Below are positions 33,764 through 44,740 of a DNA stretch of 64,000 bases, piece by piece. The position numbers and the translations under genes are program-made. Numbering within the stretch: position 1 is the first letter of the stretch; every line of letters starts with the position of its first letter. Under the pieces are notes generated by a model that saw only the letters and a program-made list of their open reading frames with translations, did not search any database and was not told the DNA's origin. Source of the stretch: Streptomyces pristinaespiralis (GTDB lineage Bacteria; Actinomycetota; Actinomycetes; Streptomycetales; Streptomycetaceae); assembly GCF_001278075.1 (NCBI RefSeq), contig NZ_CP011340.1:5453501-5517500 (forward strand), written 5' to 3'.

Positions 33764-35536
33764 TCAGCCCAGGTCGGGCGCCTCGCGCAGCTCCACGGCC
33801 GGGCGGCGGTCCTCGGGCAGCGGCCCGTCCAGCTCCAGGACGGCGATCTCGTTGCGGCCCTGCCGCAGCAGCGGCCACGGCGCGTAGAGCGTCCGCTGCG
33901 GGCCCCGCTCCCAGTAGCGCCCCAGGCAGAAGCCGTTGACCCAGACGTAGCCCTTGCGCAGGCCGGGCAGGGCCAGGAAGGTGTCGGCCGGCTCGGCGAC
34001 GTCAAGGAACCCCCGGTGGAAGACCGGGCCGGGGCCTGAGCCCGCCGTCCCCCACGGCAGGCCGTCCGGCGTCCCGTGGCCGAGCTCCACGGCCCGCGCC
34101 GACCAGCCGTGCAGCATCTGCTGGGTGTGCAGCACCCGGGCGACGCCCTTGCGGTCACCGAGGGCCGTCCCGTAGTTGACCCGGCCCATCGACTCGACGA
34201 GCAGCTCCACCCGTGCGTGCGGCCCGCCGACGGCGATGCCGGGTAGCGACTCGGCCGCGTCCCGTTCCAGCACGCCGGCCGCCCGGCCGTCCACGAACAC
34301 GTGCGCCCGGTCGGCGAGCCCCTGCACCGAGAGCGGATAGGGGCCGCGCGGCCCCGGTATGCGGCTGCCGTACAGCACCAGACCGTGGCCGATGCCCAGT
34401 TCCTCGAACGACGGCGGCTCGGCGGCCCGCACCTCGGGCCCCGCCAGCAGGTCCAGCACGTCGAAGAGGCGGACGGACTCCTCGAGCGCCACCTCACCGG
34501 CCGGCAGCAGCGGCGCCGGCGGCGCGGGGGCGGGCAGCGGCCCGTCCGCGTACCGCTCCAGCACCTCGCGGAACGCCCAGAACTTCTCGGTCGCGGCTCC
34601 CCGCTCGTCGACGGGAGCGTCGTAGTCGTACGAGGTCACGGTGGGCCGGTAGCCCGTACCGGCCGCGGGGTCCTCGGTGTTGGCGCCGGCCCAGGTGGAG
34701 AAGTTGGTCCCGCCGTGCGCCATGTAGACGTTGACCGAGGCCCCGGCCGCCAGCAGTTCTTCCAGGACGCCCGCGGCGTCGGCGGGGTCGCGTACGACGT
34801 GGTCGGTGCCCCAGTGGTCGAACCAGCCGCACCAGAACTCCATGCACATCGCGGGATCGTCCGGGCGCAGCCGCGCCAGGTCGGCGAGGGCCTCCTTGGG
34901 GCGGCTGCCGAAGTTGACCGTGGCCAGGTGCCCGGGGAGGGCGCCGCCCGTCAGGAAGAAGTCGTCCGGGCCGTCGGAGGTGAACAGCGGCACGTCGATG
35001 CCGCGTGCCCGCAGCCCGGCCGCCAGGTGCTCGAGGTATCCCGTGTCCGTGCCGTAGGAGCCGTACTCGTTCTCGACCTGCACCATGAGCACGTTCCCGC
35101 CGCGGCTCACCTGGTGGGCGGCGACGACGGGGATCAGCCGGTCGAACCAGCGGTCCACGTGCGCGAGATAGGCCGGGTCCTGACAGCGCAGGGCCCCAAC
35201 CTCCGGGTCGGCGAGCAGCCACCAGGGCAGTCCGCCGTTCTCCCACTCGGCACAGATGTACGGCGAGGGCCGGACGATCGCGTGCAGCCCGGCCTCGCGG
35301 GTCGCGTGCAGGAAGCGGTCGAGGTCGGCGATGCCGTCGAAGTCGTACTCACCGGGGCGTGGTTCGTGGAGGTTCCACGGTACGTACGTCTCCACGGTGT
35401 CGAGGCCCATCGCGCGCAGCATGCGCAGCCGGTGCGGCCACTGCTCGGGCAGCACCCGGAAGTAGTGGAGCGCGCCGGACAGCAGGCGCAGGGGGCGGCC
35501 GTCGAGGGAGAAACCCTCGGTGGAAACACGGAACAT
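33764..35536 (-). CDS. GH35 beta-galactosidase
   Basis: This 590-residue family 35 glycosidase cuts terminal beta-galactose from oligosaccharides. The TIM barrel starts with LLSGALHYFRVLPEQWPHRL; the acid/base glutamate is E157 in VQVENEYGSYG and the nucleophile E233 in MCMEFWCGWFDHWG. C-terminal jelly-roll domains follow (from about 400). There is no signal peptide, so it works inside the cell on imported sugar. The ATG at 35536 follows GGAGAG and lies 38 bases after the regulator gene, so both may be co-transcribed. Confidence 0.92.
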   Translation of the reverse strand: MFRVSTEGFSLDGRPLRLLSGALHYFRVLPEQWPHRLRMLRAMGLDTVETYVPWNLHEPRPGEYDFDGIADLDRFLHATREAGLHAIVRPSPYICAEWENGGLPWWLLADPEVGALRCQDPAYLAHVDRWFDRLIPVVAAHQVSRGGNVLMVQVENEYGSYGTDTGYLEHLAAGLRARGIDVPLFTSDGPDDFFLTGGALPGHLATVNFGSRPKEALADLARLRPDDPAMCMEFWCGWFDHWGTDHVVRDPADAAGVLEELLAAGASVNVYMAHGGTNFSTWAGANTEDPAAGTGYRPTVTSYDYDAPVDERGAATEKFWAFREVLERYADGPLPAPAPPAPLLPAGEVALEESVRLFDVLDLLAGPEVRAAEPPSFEELGIGHGLVLYGSRIPGPRGPYPLSVQGLADRAHVFVDGRAAGVLERDAAESLPGIAVGGPHARVELLVESMGRVNYGTALGDRKGVARVLHTQQMLHGWSARAVELGHGTPDGLPWGTAGSGPGPVFHRGFLDVAEPADTFLALPGLRKGYVWVNGFCLGRYWERGPQRTLYAPWPLLRQGRNEIAVLELDGPLPEDRRPAVELREAPDLG

Positions 35537-35574
35537 GAGGGTCTCTCCGTCGGAACGTGGTGGTGACCGGTCGA

Positions 35575-36633
35575 TCAGACGCTGGAGGAGCGGACGTGCA
35601 GCTCCGGCAGGATCGCCAGCCGGTGTCTGGCTCTGCCCGGATCGGCGAGGCGGCGGGCGAGCAGTTCGACGGCGGCCGCCCCGACGGCGTGCTTGGGCGG
35701 GGCGATCGCGGTGAGCGGGATGTCGGCGAGGGAGGCGACCTCGTCGTCGTAGGCGACGATCGCGACGTCACCGGGCACGTCGATGCCGCGCGCCCGCAGG
35801 CGCTGGAGCACGACGATGGCGTCGTGGTCGTTGTGGATCAGCGCGGCGTCCAGCAGCCCGTCGGTGACCGCGGTGGTGAAGTCCGCCAGCAGCCGTTCCC
35901 GTTCGGCCGCCTCACCGGCCGGCGGCGGCAGCCGGAACGGTCCGGCGCCGGGTGCGTCGAGGCCGGCCGCCGCGAGACCGCCGCGGTAGCCCTCCAGCAC
36001 CGGTTCGCCGTGCGGACTGTCGTCGCGGAGCATCAGGCCGATGCGCCGGTGGCCGGTGCCGGCCAGATGCTGCACCGCGAGCCGCGCGCCGTGGACGTGG
36101 TCGGTGACCACGCGCTCGGCGTCGGAGGCGTCGTCCCCGGGGCGGCGCTCCACCAGCACGTGCGGTACGGGAAGTTCGGCGAGCCACGGCTGGGCGACGG
36201 CGAAGCTGCACGGGGTGATCAGCAGCCCGTCGATGCCGTCGGCGAGCATCTGGCGTGCCTGCGCCCGTTCCTCGTCGGAGCTGTACTGGGAGATGCCGAG
36301 CACCAGCCGGACGCCGTGCTCCGCGGCCGCCTCCCGGGCGCCCTTGATGACCTCGGGGAAGTAGTAGTCGGCGGCCGGCACGATCAGTCCGAGGACCGGC
36401 TCCTCGCCGTGGGGTCGGGGCCGCGGCTCACCGCCCGTGGTCCGGGTACGGGTCTCCGGCAGGACCGCCCCGCCGTGCACCCGTGCCACGAGACCGCGTT
36501 CGGCGAGGGCCTCCACGTCGCGGCGGACCGTGACGGGCGAGACCTGCAACTCCTCGGCGAACTCGGTGACGCGCAGCGAGCCGTGCTCGCGCAGCCTGCG
36601 GAGTATCGCCTGATGCCTCTCTTCGGCGTGCAT
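35575..36633 (-). CDS. DeoR-HTH / LacI-type sugar repressor
   Basis: This 352-residue regulator is a hybrid: an N-terminal DeoR-type winged helix (about 3-58, RHQAILRRLREHGSLRVTEFAEELQVSPVTVRRDVEAL) joined to a LacI/PBP1-type sensor domain (from about 82: VLGLIVPAADYYFPEVIKG, ending IPLTAIAPPKHAVG). It diverges from the PL8 lyase gene with a perfect palindrome between them, and a matching half-site lies before the transporter operon. It is therefore probably the local repressor of lyase, glycosidase and importer, released by an oligosaccharide product. The ATG at 36633 fits the domain start. Confidence 0.88.
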   Translation of the reverse strand: MHAEERHQAILRRLREHGSLRVTEFAEELQVSPVTVRRDVEALAERGLVARVHGGAVLPETRTRTTGGEPRPRPHGEEPVLGLIVPAADYYFPEVIKGAREAAAEHGVRLVLGISQYSSDEERAQARQMLADGIDGLLITPCSFAVAQPWLAELPVPHVLVERRPGDDASDAERVVTDHVHGARLAVQHLAGTGHRRIGLMLRDDSPHGEPVLEGYRGGLAAAGLDAPGAGPFRLPPPAGEAAERERLLADFTTAVTDGLLDAALIHNDHDAIVVLQRLRARGIDVPGDVAIVAYDDEVASLADIPLTAIAPPKHAVGAAAVELLARRLADPGRARHRLAILPELHVRSSSV

Positions 36634-36700
36634 CTGCTCCGGTTCCCCTTCCGTCGGGCTGAGCTGCAGTGTAGCCGCCCTCTGATCGACTGTGCACGTT

Positions 36701-36727
36701 TCTGCTCGAACAATCAATTCGAGCAGA
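36701..36727. promoter_or_regulatory. Perfect palindromic operator between regulator and PL8 gene
   Basis: TCTGCTCGAA, seven bases, TTCGAGCAGA form a perfect 10-base inverted repeat. It lies 68 bases from the regulator start and 109 bases from the lyase start. The arm is shared with the transporter promoter region at 33653-33664. It is the likely binding site of the DeoR/LacI hybrid regulator. Confidence 0.7.
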
Positions 36728-36835
36728 GAATGCGCGATTCATTGACGCGTTGTTCGGGCCCATGAGAGAAACCGCTCAACCGAGCGTGGGCTCCGAGGCC
36801 CACGACGCCCCCCGGCCCCCGGAGGTTCCTCCGCC

Positions 36836-39280
36836 ATGTCCTCCACCGTCCCCGCCGCCTTCCTGTCCCGCCGCGCCGTGCTGCGCGCGGCCTCGGTCGC
36901 CGCGCTGGCCGCCGCCGCGGGCGGCCCGCTCGCCACGGCCGCGGCCCCCGCAGCGCACGCTGCCGACGCCTACGGCACACTCCGCCTCACCTGGCGCGAC
37001 CTGATCCTCGGCACCGGTTTCAGCCCCACGGCGGAACCGTACGCCTCCAAACTCGCCGCCCTCGGCCGCACGGCCGCCGCCCTCCGCTCGACGATGTCGC
37101 CCGCGAGCGGGTCGCTCTGGCCCGAACTCCCGTACGCCGACCCGGAACCGGACACCGACGCCGAGTCGTACACCTACTCCGGCAATCTCGGCATCAGCTT
37201 CAACAGGCTGCGTACCCTCGCCGAGGCCCACAGCAGGCCGGGCACCGGCCTGACCGGCGACGCCGGCCTGCTCGCCGACATCCTCGCCGGCCTCGACCAC
37301 CTGCACGACGAGGCGTACCACGCGAACGGCGTCCGCTACGGCAACTGGTACAACTGGCAGATCGGCATCCCGCAGGCGCTGCTCGACATCGACGTCCTCC
37401 TGCACGACCACCTCGGCGCCGCCCGGCTCGCCGCACACTGCGCGGCCGTCGACCGTTTCGTGCCGGACAGCGTCGTGGCGCAGTACACCGGCACCTCCAC
37501 CGGGGCCAACCGCGTCGACCTGTGCCGCGTCCTCGCCCTGCGCGGGGTGATCGGAGAGAACTCCGCCAAGCTCGCCCTCGCACGCGACGCGCTCTCACCG
37601 GTCTTCCCCTACGTCACCTCGGGCGACGGCCTCTACGCCGACGGCAGCTTCATCCAGCACACCTACGTCCCCTACGCGGGGTCGTACGGCGCCGTGATGC
37701 TCGGCGGCCTCTCCCTCATGTTCGCCCTGCTCCAGGGATCGGCCTGGGAGGTCACCGACGCCGGCCGGCAGATCGTCTTCGACTCGGTCGAGAAGGCGTA
37801 CGCGCCCTTCCTCTTCAACGGGCTCGCCATGGACGGCGTCTCGGGGCGGGCCGTCAGCCGGGGCGTGCAGAAGGCGGACACCACCGCCCTCCACCAGGAC
37901 GACCACCAGCGCGGCCACTCGATCATCGCCTGCATCGCGCTGCTCGCGCGCAGCGCCTCCGCCGCAGAGAAGGCCCGCTGGGACTCGATGGTCAAGGGCT
38001 GGATCGACCGCGACTACTACCGCCCGGTCCTGACCAGCCCGGCGCTGGGCGTGGCGCAGCTGTCCCGGCTGAAGGCGGTCGCCGACGGTCCGGCGGCGCC
38101 GGTCCCGGAGCCGGTCGGCCACCGGCTCTTCGCCGGCATGGACCGGGCGGTGCACCGCCGCCCCGGCTGGGCCGCCGCGCTCTCCATGGCCTCCGGCCGG
38201 ATCACGTACTACGAGAACGGCAACGGCGAGAACCTCCGGGCCTGGCACAGCGGTTCCGGGATGCTCTACTGGTGGGGCGACGCCTTCGCCAACGGCCAGT
38301 ACTCGGACGACTTCTGGCCCACGGTCGACCCCTACCGGCTGCCGGGCACCACCGCCTCCCGCAAGCCGCTGGCGGACGGTGAAGGAGGCACCTGGGGAGC
38401 GGCCCGGCCCGATGTCCGCTGGGTCGGCGGGGCGAGCGACGGGACGTACGCGGCGGTCGGCCAGTACCTCAAAGGGCTGTCCTCCACCCTCCTCGCCAAG
38501 AAGTCCTGGTTCTTCCTCGACGACGCGGTCGTCTGTCTCGGCGCGGGCATCCACGGCAGGGACGGCACGGGCGTCGAGTCCGTCGTCGAGAACCGCAACC
38601 TCGGCGCGGACGGCGTCCACCGCTTCACGGTCGACGGCACCCCCCGGCCCACCACGCCCGGCTGGAGCGCCACCCTGACCGGGGCCCGCTGGGCCCACCT
38701 CGCGGGCCACGCCGGGTACGTCTTCCCGGGCGGCGCCACCGTGAAGGCCCTGCGCGAGTCCCGCACCGGCGCCTGGTCGGACATCAACAAGGGCGCCGTG
38801 GCGGACCCGGTCACCCGCCGCTATCTGACGCTGTGGTTCGACCACGGCACCGACCCGACGTGGGCGACGTACGCCTACGTCCTGATGCCCGGTGCGAGCG
38901 AGGCGCAGACCTCCGCCCGCGCCGCCGACGCCGGCTGGCTCACCGTCCTCGCGAACACCGCCGACCACCAGGGGGTGCACGTCCCCTCGGTGGGCTTCAC
39001 CGGGGTGAACTTCTGGTTCGGCGGCACGGTCGGGCCGCTGACCGCGAGCGCGCCGGCCTCCGTGATGATCCGCGAGAGCGGGGCCGGCACCGCGACGGTC
39101 TGCGTCAGCGGCCCGCTGCGGGACGGCGCCGTGATCGACCTGACCTGGAACCGTCCGGTCTCCTCCGTGGCCTCGCAGGACAGCTCCGTGCAGGTGCTCG
39201 CCACCGGCTCGTCCTTGAAGCTGCGGATCACTCCCGGCACGCTGGGCGCCGTGCACAAGGCGGTGGTCCGGACGGCCTGA
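36836..39280 (+). CDS. Polysaccharide lyase family 8 (hyaluronate/chondroitin/xanthan lyase type)
   Basis: This 814-residue secreted lyase cleaves uronic-acid-containing polysaccharides by beta-elimination. It has a Tat-type signal ([12 protein letters not shown] at 12-13; cleavage near AHA|AD). The alpha-toroid domain holds the catalytic triad of the family: N225 in TGANRVD, H275 and Y284 in [14 protein letters not shown]. The beta-sandwich domains follow from about residue 420. Which substrate (hyaluronan, chondroitin, xanthan) is not clear. It is divergent from its probable repressor, and GH35 and the importer complete the pathway: lysis outside, uptake, degalactosylation inside. The ATG at 36836 follows GGAGG. 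Confidence 0.93.
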   Translation: MSSTVPAAFLSRRAVLRAASVAALAAAAGGPLATAAAPAAHAADAYGTLRLTWRDLILGTGFSPTAEPYASKLAALGRTAAALRSTMSPASGSLWPELPYADPEPDTDAESYTYSGNLGISFNRLRTLAEAHSRPGTGLTGDAGLLADILAGLDHLHDEAYHANGVRYGNWYNWQIGIPQALLDIDVLLHDHLGAARLAAHCAAVDRFVPDSVVAQYTGTSTGANRVDLCRVLALRGVIGENSAKLALARDALSPVFPYVTSGDGLYADGSFIQHTYVPYAGSYGAVMLGGLSLMFALLQGSAWEVTDAGRQIVFDSVEKAYAPFLFNGLAMDGVSGRAVSRGVQKADTTALHQDDHQRGHSIIACIALLARSASAAEKARWDSMVKGWIDRDYYRPVLTSPALGVAQLSRLKAVADGPAAPVPEPVGHRLFAGMDRAVHRRPGWAAALSMASGRITYYENGNGENLRAWHSGSGMLYWWGDAFANGQYSDDFWPTVDPYRLPGTTASRKPLADGEGGTWGAARPDVRWVGGASDGTYAAVGQYLKGLSSTLLAKKSWFFLDDAVVCLGAGIHGRDGTGVESVVENRNLGADGVHRFTVDGTPRPTTPGWSATLTGARWAHLAGHAGYVFPGGATVKALRESRTGAWSDINKGAVADPVTRRYLTLWFDHGTDPTWATYAYVLMPGASEAQTSARAADAGWLTVLANTADHQGVHVPSVGFTGVNFWFGGTVGPLTASAPASVMIRESGAGTATVCVSGPLRDGAVIDLTWNRPVSSVASQDSSVQVLATGSSLKLRITPGTLGAVHKAVVRTA

Positions 39281-39383
39281 GGGGGTCCCGGGACGCGGAC
39301 CTCCGAGGGGCGGCGGGAATAACCGGAGACGCCCTCCTGTTGGCTGTCGAGGCTATGTACGACAGACGCAGGAGGGCCCAGCG

Positions 39384-40490
39384 GTGAACGCAGACGCAGT
39401 GGACGAGATCCGAGGTACGGCGGCGGGGACCGCCCCCGTACCGCTGTCCGTGCTCGACCTCGTCACCGTCGGCAGCGGGCGCACCGCCACCGACGCGCTG
39501 CGCACCAGCGTGGACCTGGCGCGGCTCGCGGAGAGCCGCGGCTACCACCGGCACTGGGTCGCGGAGCACCACTCCATGCCCGGCGTCGCCTCCTCGTCCC
39601 CGGCCGTGATCCTAGCCCACCTCGCCGCCCACACCGAGCGCATCCGCCTCGGCTCCGGCGGTGTGATGCTGCCCAACCACGCCCCGCTGGTGATCGCGGA
39701 GCAGTTCGGCACCCTCGAGGCGCTCGCTCCCGGCCGGATCGACCTCGGTCTCGGCCGGGCCCCCGGAACCGACGGCGCCACGGCGGCGGCCCTGCGCCGC
39801 ACCGACCGGCTGAACGAAGGGGCGGACGACTTCCCGCAGCAGCTCGCCGAGCTGACCCGCTTCCTCGACGACGACTTCCCCGACGGGCACCCGTACGCCC
39901 GCATCCACGCGGTCCCCGGCCCGGTGCAGGCCACCGCGCCCGGCGGTGTCCAGTCGCCGGCCCGTCCGCCCCTGTGGCTGCTCGGTTCCTCCGGCTTCAG
40001 CGCACGGCTCGCCGGTGTGCTCGGGCTCCCGTTCGCCTTCGCGCACCACTTCTCGGCGCAGAACACCGTCCCGGCACTGGACCTCTACCGCGAGTCCTTC
40101 CGGCCGTCCGCGGTGCTCGACGCCCCGTACGCCCTGATCGGCGTCTCCGCGCTCGCCGCCGAGGACGAGAAGGAGGCGCGGCGGCAGGTGCTCACCGGCG
40201 CGCTGTCCATGGTGCGGCTGCGCACGGGCCGGCCGGGTCTGATCCCGACGCCGGAGGAGGCGGAGGCGTACGACTTCGGCCCGATGGAGCGCGAGGTCGC
40301 GGAGAGCTGGCTGCGCAACGTGGTGCACGGCACGCCGGACGCCGTCCGCGCCGGACTCGACGACCTCCAGAAGCGCACCGGCGCCGACGAGTTGATGATC
40401 ACGGCCAACGCGCACGGCGGCGACGCACGGCTGCGCAGCTACGAACTCATCGCCGACGCGTACGGACTTCCGGCCGCGCCGGTTCGTTAA
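39384..40490 (+). CDS. LLM class flavin-dependent oxidoreductase
   Basis: This 368-residue luciferase-like monooxygenase uses reduced flavin supplied by another enzyme. Features of the YhbW/MsnO8 group are [20 protein letters not shown] at the N-terminus, [24 protein letters not shown], then [42 protein letters not shown]. It starts with GTG 39384 after AGGAGGG. Its stop lies within the first of two terminator hairpins. The physiological substrate is unknown. Confidence 0.9.
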   Translation: MNADAVDEIRGTAAGTAPVPLSVLDLVTVGSGRTATDALRTSVDLARLAESRGYHRHWVAEHHSMPGVASSSPAVILAHLAAHTERIRLGSGGVMLPNHAPLVIAEQFGTLEALAPGRIDLGLGRAPGTDGATAAALRRTDRLNEGADDFPQQLAELTRFLDDDFPDGHPYARIHAVPGPVQATAPGGVQSPARPPLWLLGSSGFSARLAGVLGLPFAFAHHFSAQNTVPALDLYRESFRPSAVLDAPYALIGVSALAAEDEKEARRQVLTGALSMVRLRTGRPGLIPTPEEAEAYDFGPMEREVAESWLRNVVHGTPDAVRAGLDDLQKRTGADELMITANAHGGDARLRSYELIADAYGLPAAPVR

Positions 40491-40560
40491 TGAGCCGTTC
40501 GGCAGTGGCTCATTAACGAGGCCTTAAACCGCTCGTCACCTTGGGTGGCGAGCGGTTTTT
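40485..40560 (+). terminator. Two tandem hairpin terminators
   Basis: The first is CGTTAATGAGCC, a 10-base loop, GGCTCATTAACG (40485-40518), a perfect 12-base stem that includes the stop codon of the LLM gene. The second is AAACCGCTCG...CGAGCGGTTT followed by TT (40526-40560), a stem ending in a T-run. Confidence 0.85.
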
Positions 40561-40602
40561 CGCAACGGGTGCAGGTCTCTGACAAGTGCTTTCTGGCTCA
40601 AA

Positions 40603-40633
40603 TTGGTCTAGTCCTCATTTGGTGCAGACCATT
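40603..40633 (+). promoter_or_regulatory. Paired DasR-type sites at chitinase promoter
   Basis: TTGGTCTAGTCC (40603-40614) and TTGGTGCAGACCATT (40619-40633) are two imperfect dre-like elements five bases apart. This fits the paired 12-base repeats long known in Streptomyces chitinase promoters and repression by DasR. Confidence 0.7.
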
Positions 40634-40703
40634 GACGTGGGCTTCCGGCTGCGGCTATCACTGCTGCAACTCCCGTACCACGCACCCCCCTCGGAGGCCG
40701 CAC

Positions 40704-42404
<1,701 letters not shown>

Positions 42405-42430
42405 CGAAGCCGTCCTCCCATCGTGCGTCT

Positions 42431-42469
42431 GATCCCCCACGGCCCCGGCGGGCCGTGGGGGATCCCCTT
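42431..42469 (+). terminator. Terminator after chitinase gene
   Basis: A perfect 14-base stem (42431-42444 / 42451-42464) with a 6-base loop, followed by CCCCTTTT, lies 26 bases after the chitinase stop and before the convergent cdgA-like gene. Confidence 0.88.
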
Positions 42470-42516
42470 TTCCGTGAAAGGCACCCCGGCCGCCGCGAGC
42501 GACGGGGAAGCTGTCG

Positions 42517-44349
42517 TCAGCCGGACGCCGCCGCGGCCTGGGGGCGGGGCCCCGCGCCCAGCATCTCCGCGATGCGGTCCGGGCCGACCGCGCGCGAGTA
42601 GAGCCAGCCCTGGCCGGTGTCGCAGCCGATCCGGCGCAGACGGGAGGCCTGGCCCGAGGTCTCCACACACTCCGCGGTGACCGTCAGGCCCAGCCGGTGG
42701 GCCAGTTCCACCAGGGCCTGGACGATCGTCTCGTCGGCCGGATTGGCGTGGGCCTCGTCCTGGAAGCCGCGGACAAACGTTCCGTCGAGCTTCAGTACGG
42801 ATACCGGCAGCCGGCTCAGGTACGCGAGGTTGGAGTAGCCGGTGCCGAAGTCGTCGATGGCGATGTGGACTCCCATGTCGCTCAGCGCCTGGAGCGCCTG
42901 GAGCGGCCGCCCCGCCGAGCCCATCACCGCGGACTCGGTGAGCTCCAGCTGCAGCAGATGCGCGGGCAGGCCCGTCTCCGCGAGGATCTCGGCGACATCG
43001 GCGACCAGGTCGGAGTCCCAGACCTGCCGCACGGCGACGTTGACGCTGACGAACAGCGGTGGGACGTCCGGGTGGTCGAGCTGCCACTGCCTCGCCTGCC
43101 GGCACGCCGTGCGCAGCACCCACTGCCCGAGCTGCACGATCGAGCCGTCCTCCTCCGCGATGGCGACGAACCGATTCGGCGTGAGCGTGCCGAACTGCGG
43201 GTGGTTCCAGCGCACCAGCGCCTCCACACCCCGCGTCACTCCGTCCGCCATGCCCACCAGCGGCTGGTACTCGAGGGTGAACTCCCCGCGTTCGACGGCC
43301 GGACGCAGCATCGAGGAGAGCGCCTGCCGGGTCATCCGGTGCGCGTTGCGCTCCGGGTCGAAGAGCGTCCAGCGGGACTTGCCGTCCTCCTTCGCCCAGT
43401 ACAACGTCGTGTCCGCGGCCTGCATCAGGCCGGTCGCGCTCGTCCCCGACACCGCCCGCTCCACCACACCGATCGACGCGGACACCGACAGCCGCTGCCC
43501 CGCCAGGTCGAAGGGCTCCTGGAGCGCGGCCAGTACGGACCTGGCGAGGTCGGCGAGCTGCTCCGTGCCGGTGGAGTCCTCGACGAGGATCGCGAACTCG
43601 TCACCGCCGAGCCTGGCGACCAGATGACCGCCGCCGTGCCCGGGCCCGCCCGCGTCCGCGCACTCGGCCAGCCGGGTGGCGACGGCGGCGAGCAGCCGGT
43701 CGCCGACGCGGTGTCCGAGCGTGTCGTTGACGGCCTTGAACCCGTCGAGGTCGAGGTAGCACAGGCCGATCCGGCCGGTGGAGCCCTGGTCGTAGGGGGA
43801 GGACTCCAGCGCGGCGGTCAGCCGCTCGAAGAACAGCGTCCGGTTCGGCAGCCGGGTCACCGGGTCGTGCATCTGGAGGTGCCGCAATCTCGCCCGCAGT
43901 TCGCGCCGGTCGCTGATGTCCGCGACGGACAGCAGCACGGTGCCGCTCTCGGGCACGGGGGAGACGGTCACCTCTGCCCACAGCGCACGTCCGTCCGGGT
44001 GCTTGAGGCGGCGTGTGCAGCGGAACCGCGAGCGGCGGCCGCGCAGCACCTCGCGGTACGCGTGCCAGGTGCGGGCGTCGGAGGCCAGGTCGATGAGGTC
44101 GGCCGCGTACCGGTCGCGCAGCTCCGTGGGCCGGGTGCCCAGCAGTGCGGCGAGCGCCTCGTTGGCGCTGATCACCAGGCCCCGGTGGTCGACGACGGCC
44201 ATGGCCAGTTGTGCCGCGTTGAAGGCGGCCCGGTAGTCGCGCAGTTCGGACGCTGTCCGGCCGAAGTTGTGACGCTCCGTGACCGAGGGTCGGATGCTTC
44301 CGGGGACTGCGACGCCCGCGGGCCCTTGTCCTTCGGAGGTTCCGCTCAC
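42517..44349 (-). CDS. cdgA: PAS-GGDEF-EAL c-di-GMP protein, CdgA-like
   Basis: This 610-residue cytosolic protein combines a PAS sensor (about 35-148), a GGDEF diguanylate cyclase (about 155-335, intact GGDEF at 248-252) and an EAL phosphodiesterase (about 345-600; EAL at 376-378, DDFGTGYSNL loop). No RxxD inhibitory site lies before GGDEF. Both domains look catalytically competent, so net c-di-GMP effect cannot be told. Architecture and gene neighbourhood match CdgA (SCO2817) of S. coelicolor, a BldD target influencing development. It starts at GTG 44349 with GGGAG six bases upstream. Confidence 0.88.
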   Translation of the reverse strand: MSGTSEGQGPAGVAVPGSIRPSVTERHNFGRTASELRDYRAAFNAAQLAMAVVDHRGLVISANEALAALLGTRPTELRDRYAADLIDLASDARTWHAYREVLRGRRSRFRCTRRLKHPDGRALWAEVTVSPVPESGTVLLSVADISDRRELRARLRHLQMHDPVTRLPNRTLFFERLTAALESSPYDQGSTGRIGLCYLDLDGFKAVNDTLGHRVGDRLLAAVATRLAECADAGGPGHGGGHLVARLGGDEFAILVEDSTGTEQLADLARSVLAALQEPFDLAGQRLSVSASIGVVERAVSGTSATGLMQAADTTLYWAKEDGKSRWTLFDPERNAHRMTRQALSSMLRPAVERGEFTLEYQPLVGMADGVTRGVEALVRWNHPQFGTLTPNRFVAIAEEDGSIVQLGQWVLRTACRQARQWQLDHPDVPPLFVSVNVAVRQVWDSDLVADVAEILAETGLPAHLLQLELTESAVMGSAGRPLQALQALSDMGVHIAIDDFGTGYSNLAYLSRLPVSVLKLDGTFVRGFQDEAHANPADETIVQALVELAHRLGLTVTAECVETSGQASRLRRIGCDTGQGWLYSRAVGPDRIAEMLGAGPRPQAAAASG

Positions 44350-44740
44350 CGCTCACTCCCGCAGTGCAGTTGTGTCGTACAGGGTCGTACAAATGTGGTC
44401 GGGGGACGGCCCGCCAAGGCAGTCGGCGAAGAAATCCAGCAAGAACTCGGGGAAAGTGTGCCGATCATAGAGGCAGCCGAGGCGGCCCTTCCAGCGTGAC
44501 CATCATGCGACAGGGCCTCCAGAGGGAACGGCCGATCGTTTCTGCGCGGGTCCGGACCGGGCTCTGGCGGCCCCTGACCGAATGTGACTTTCCGTGAGCC
44601 ATCGGAGTGTCGCCGGGTCTCGGAGCGGTATCGGACCGGTGTGAGGTCGGTCACCCGAGTGGGGCACCGGAACAGAGCGAACCATCAGAAAACATCACAG
44701 GGTGGATCACGCAACCTGCATTCCGCAGCCGGAGGTCCAC
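44350..44740. other. Divergent promoter region of cdgA and M6 protease
   Basis: These 391 bases hold no convincing gene. Near cdgA two direct repeats of GTCGTACA (44374-44381 and 44384-44391) are spaced exactly ten bases apart, a candidate regulator site. BldD is known to control cdgA in S. coelicolor, but I do not see a clear BldD box. A GCCGATCAT sequence (44460-44468) resembles a WhiG -10 but lacks the -35. Confidence 0.5.

Noticed and set aside
44441..44468. WhiG sigma-factor promoter upstream of the M6 protease
   Set aside because: GCCGATCAT resembles the -10 element but no TAAA-like -35 lies at 15 bases.
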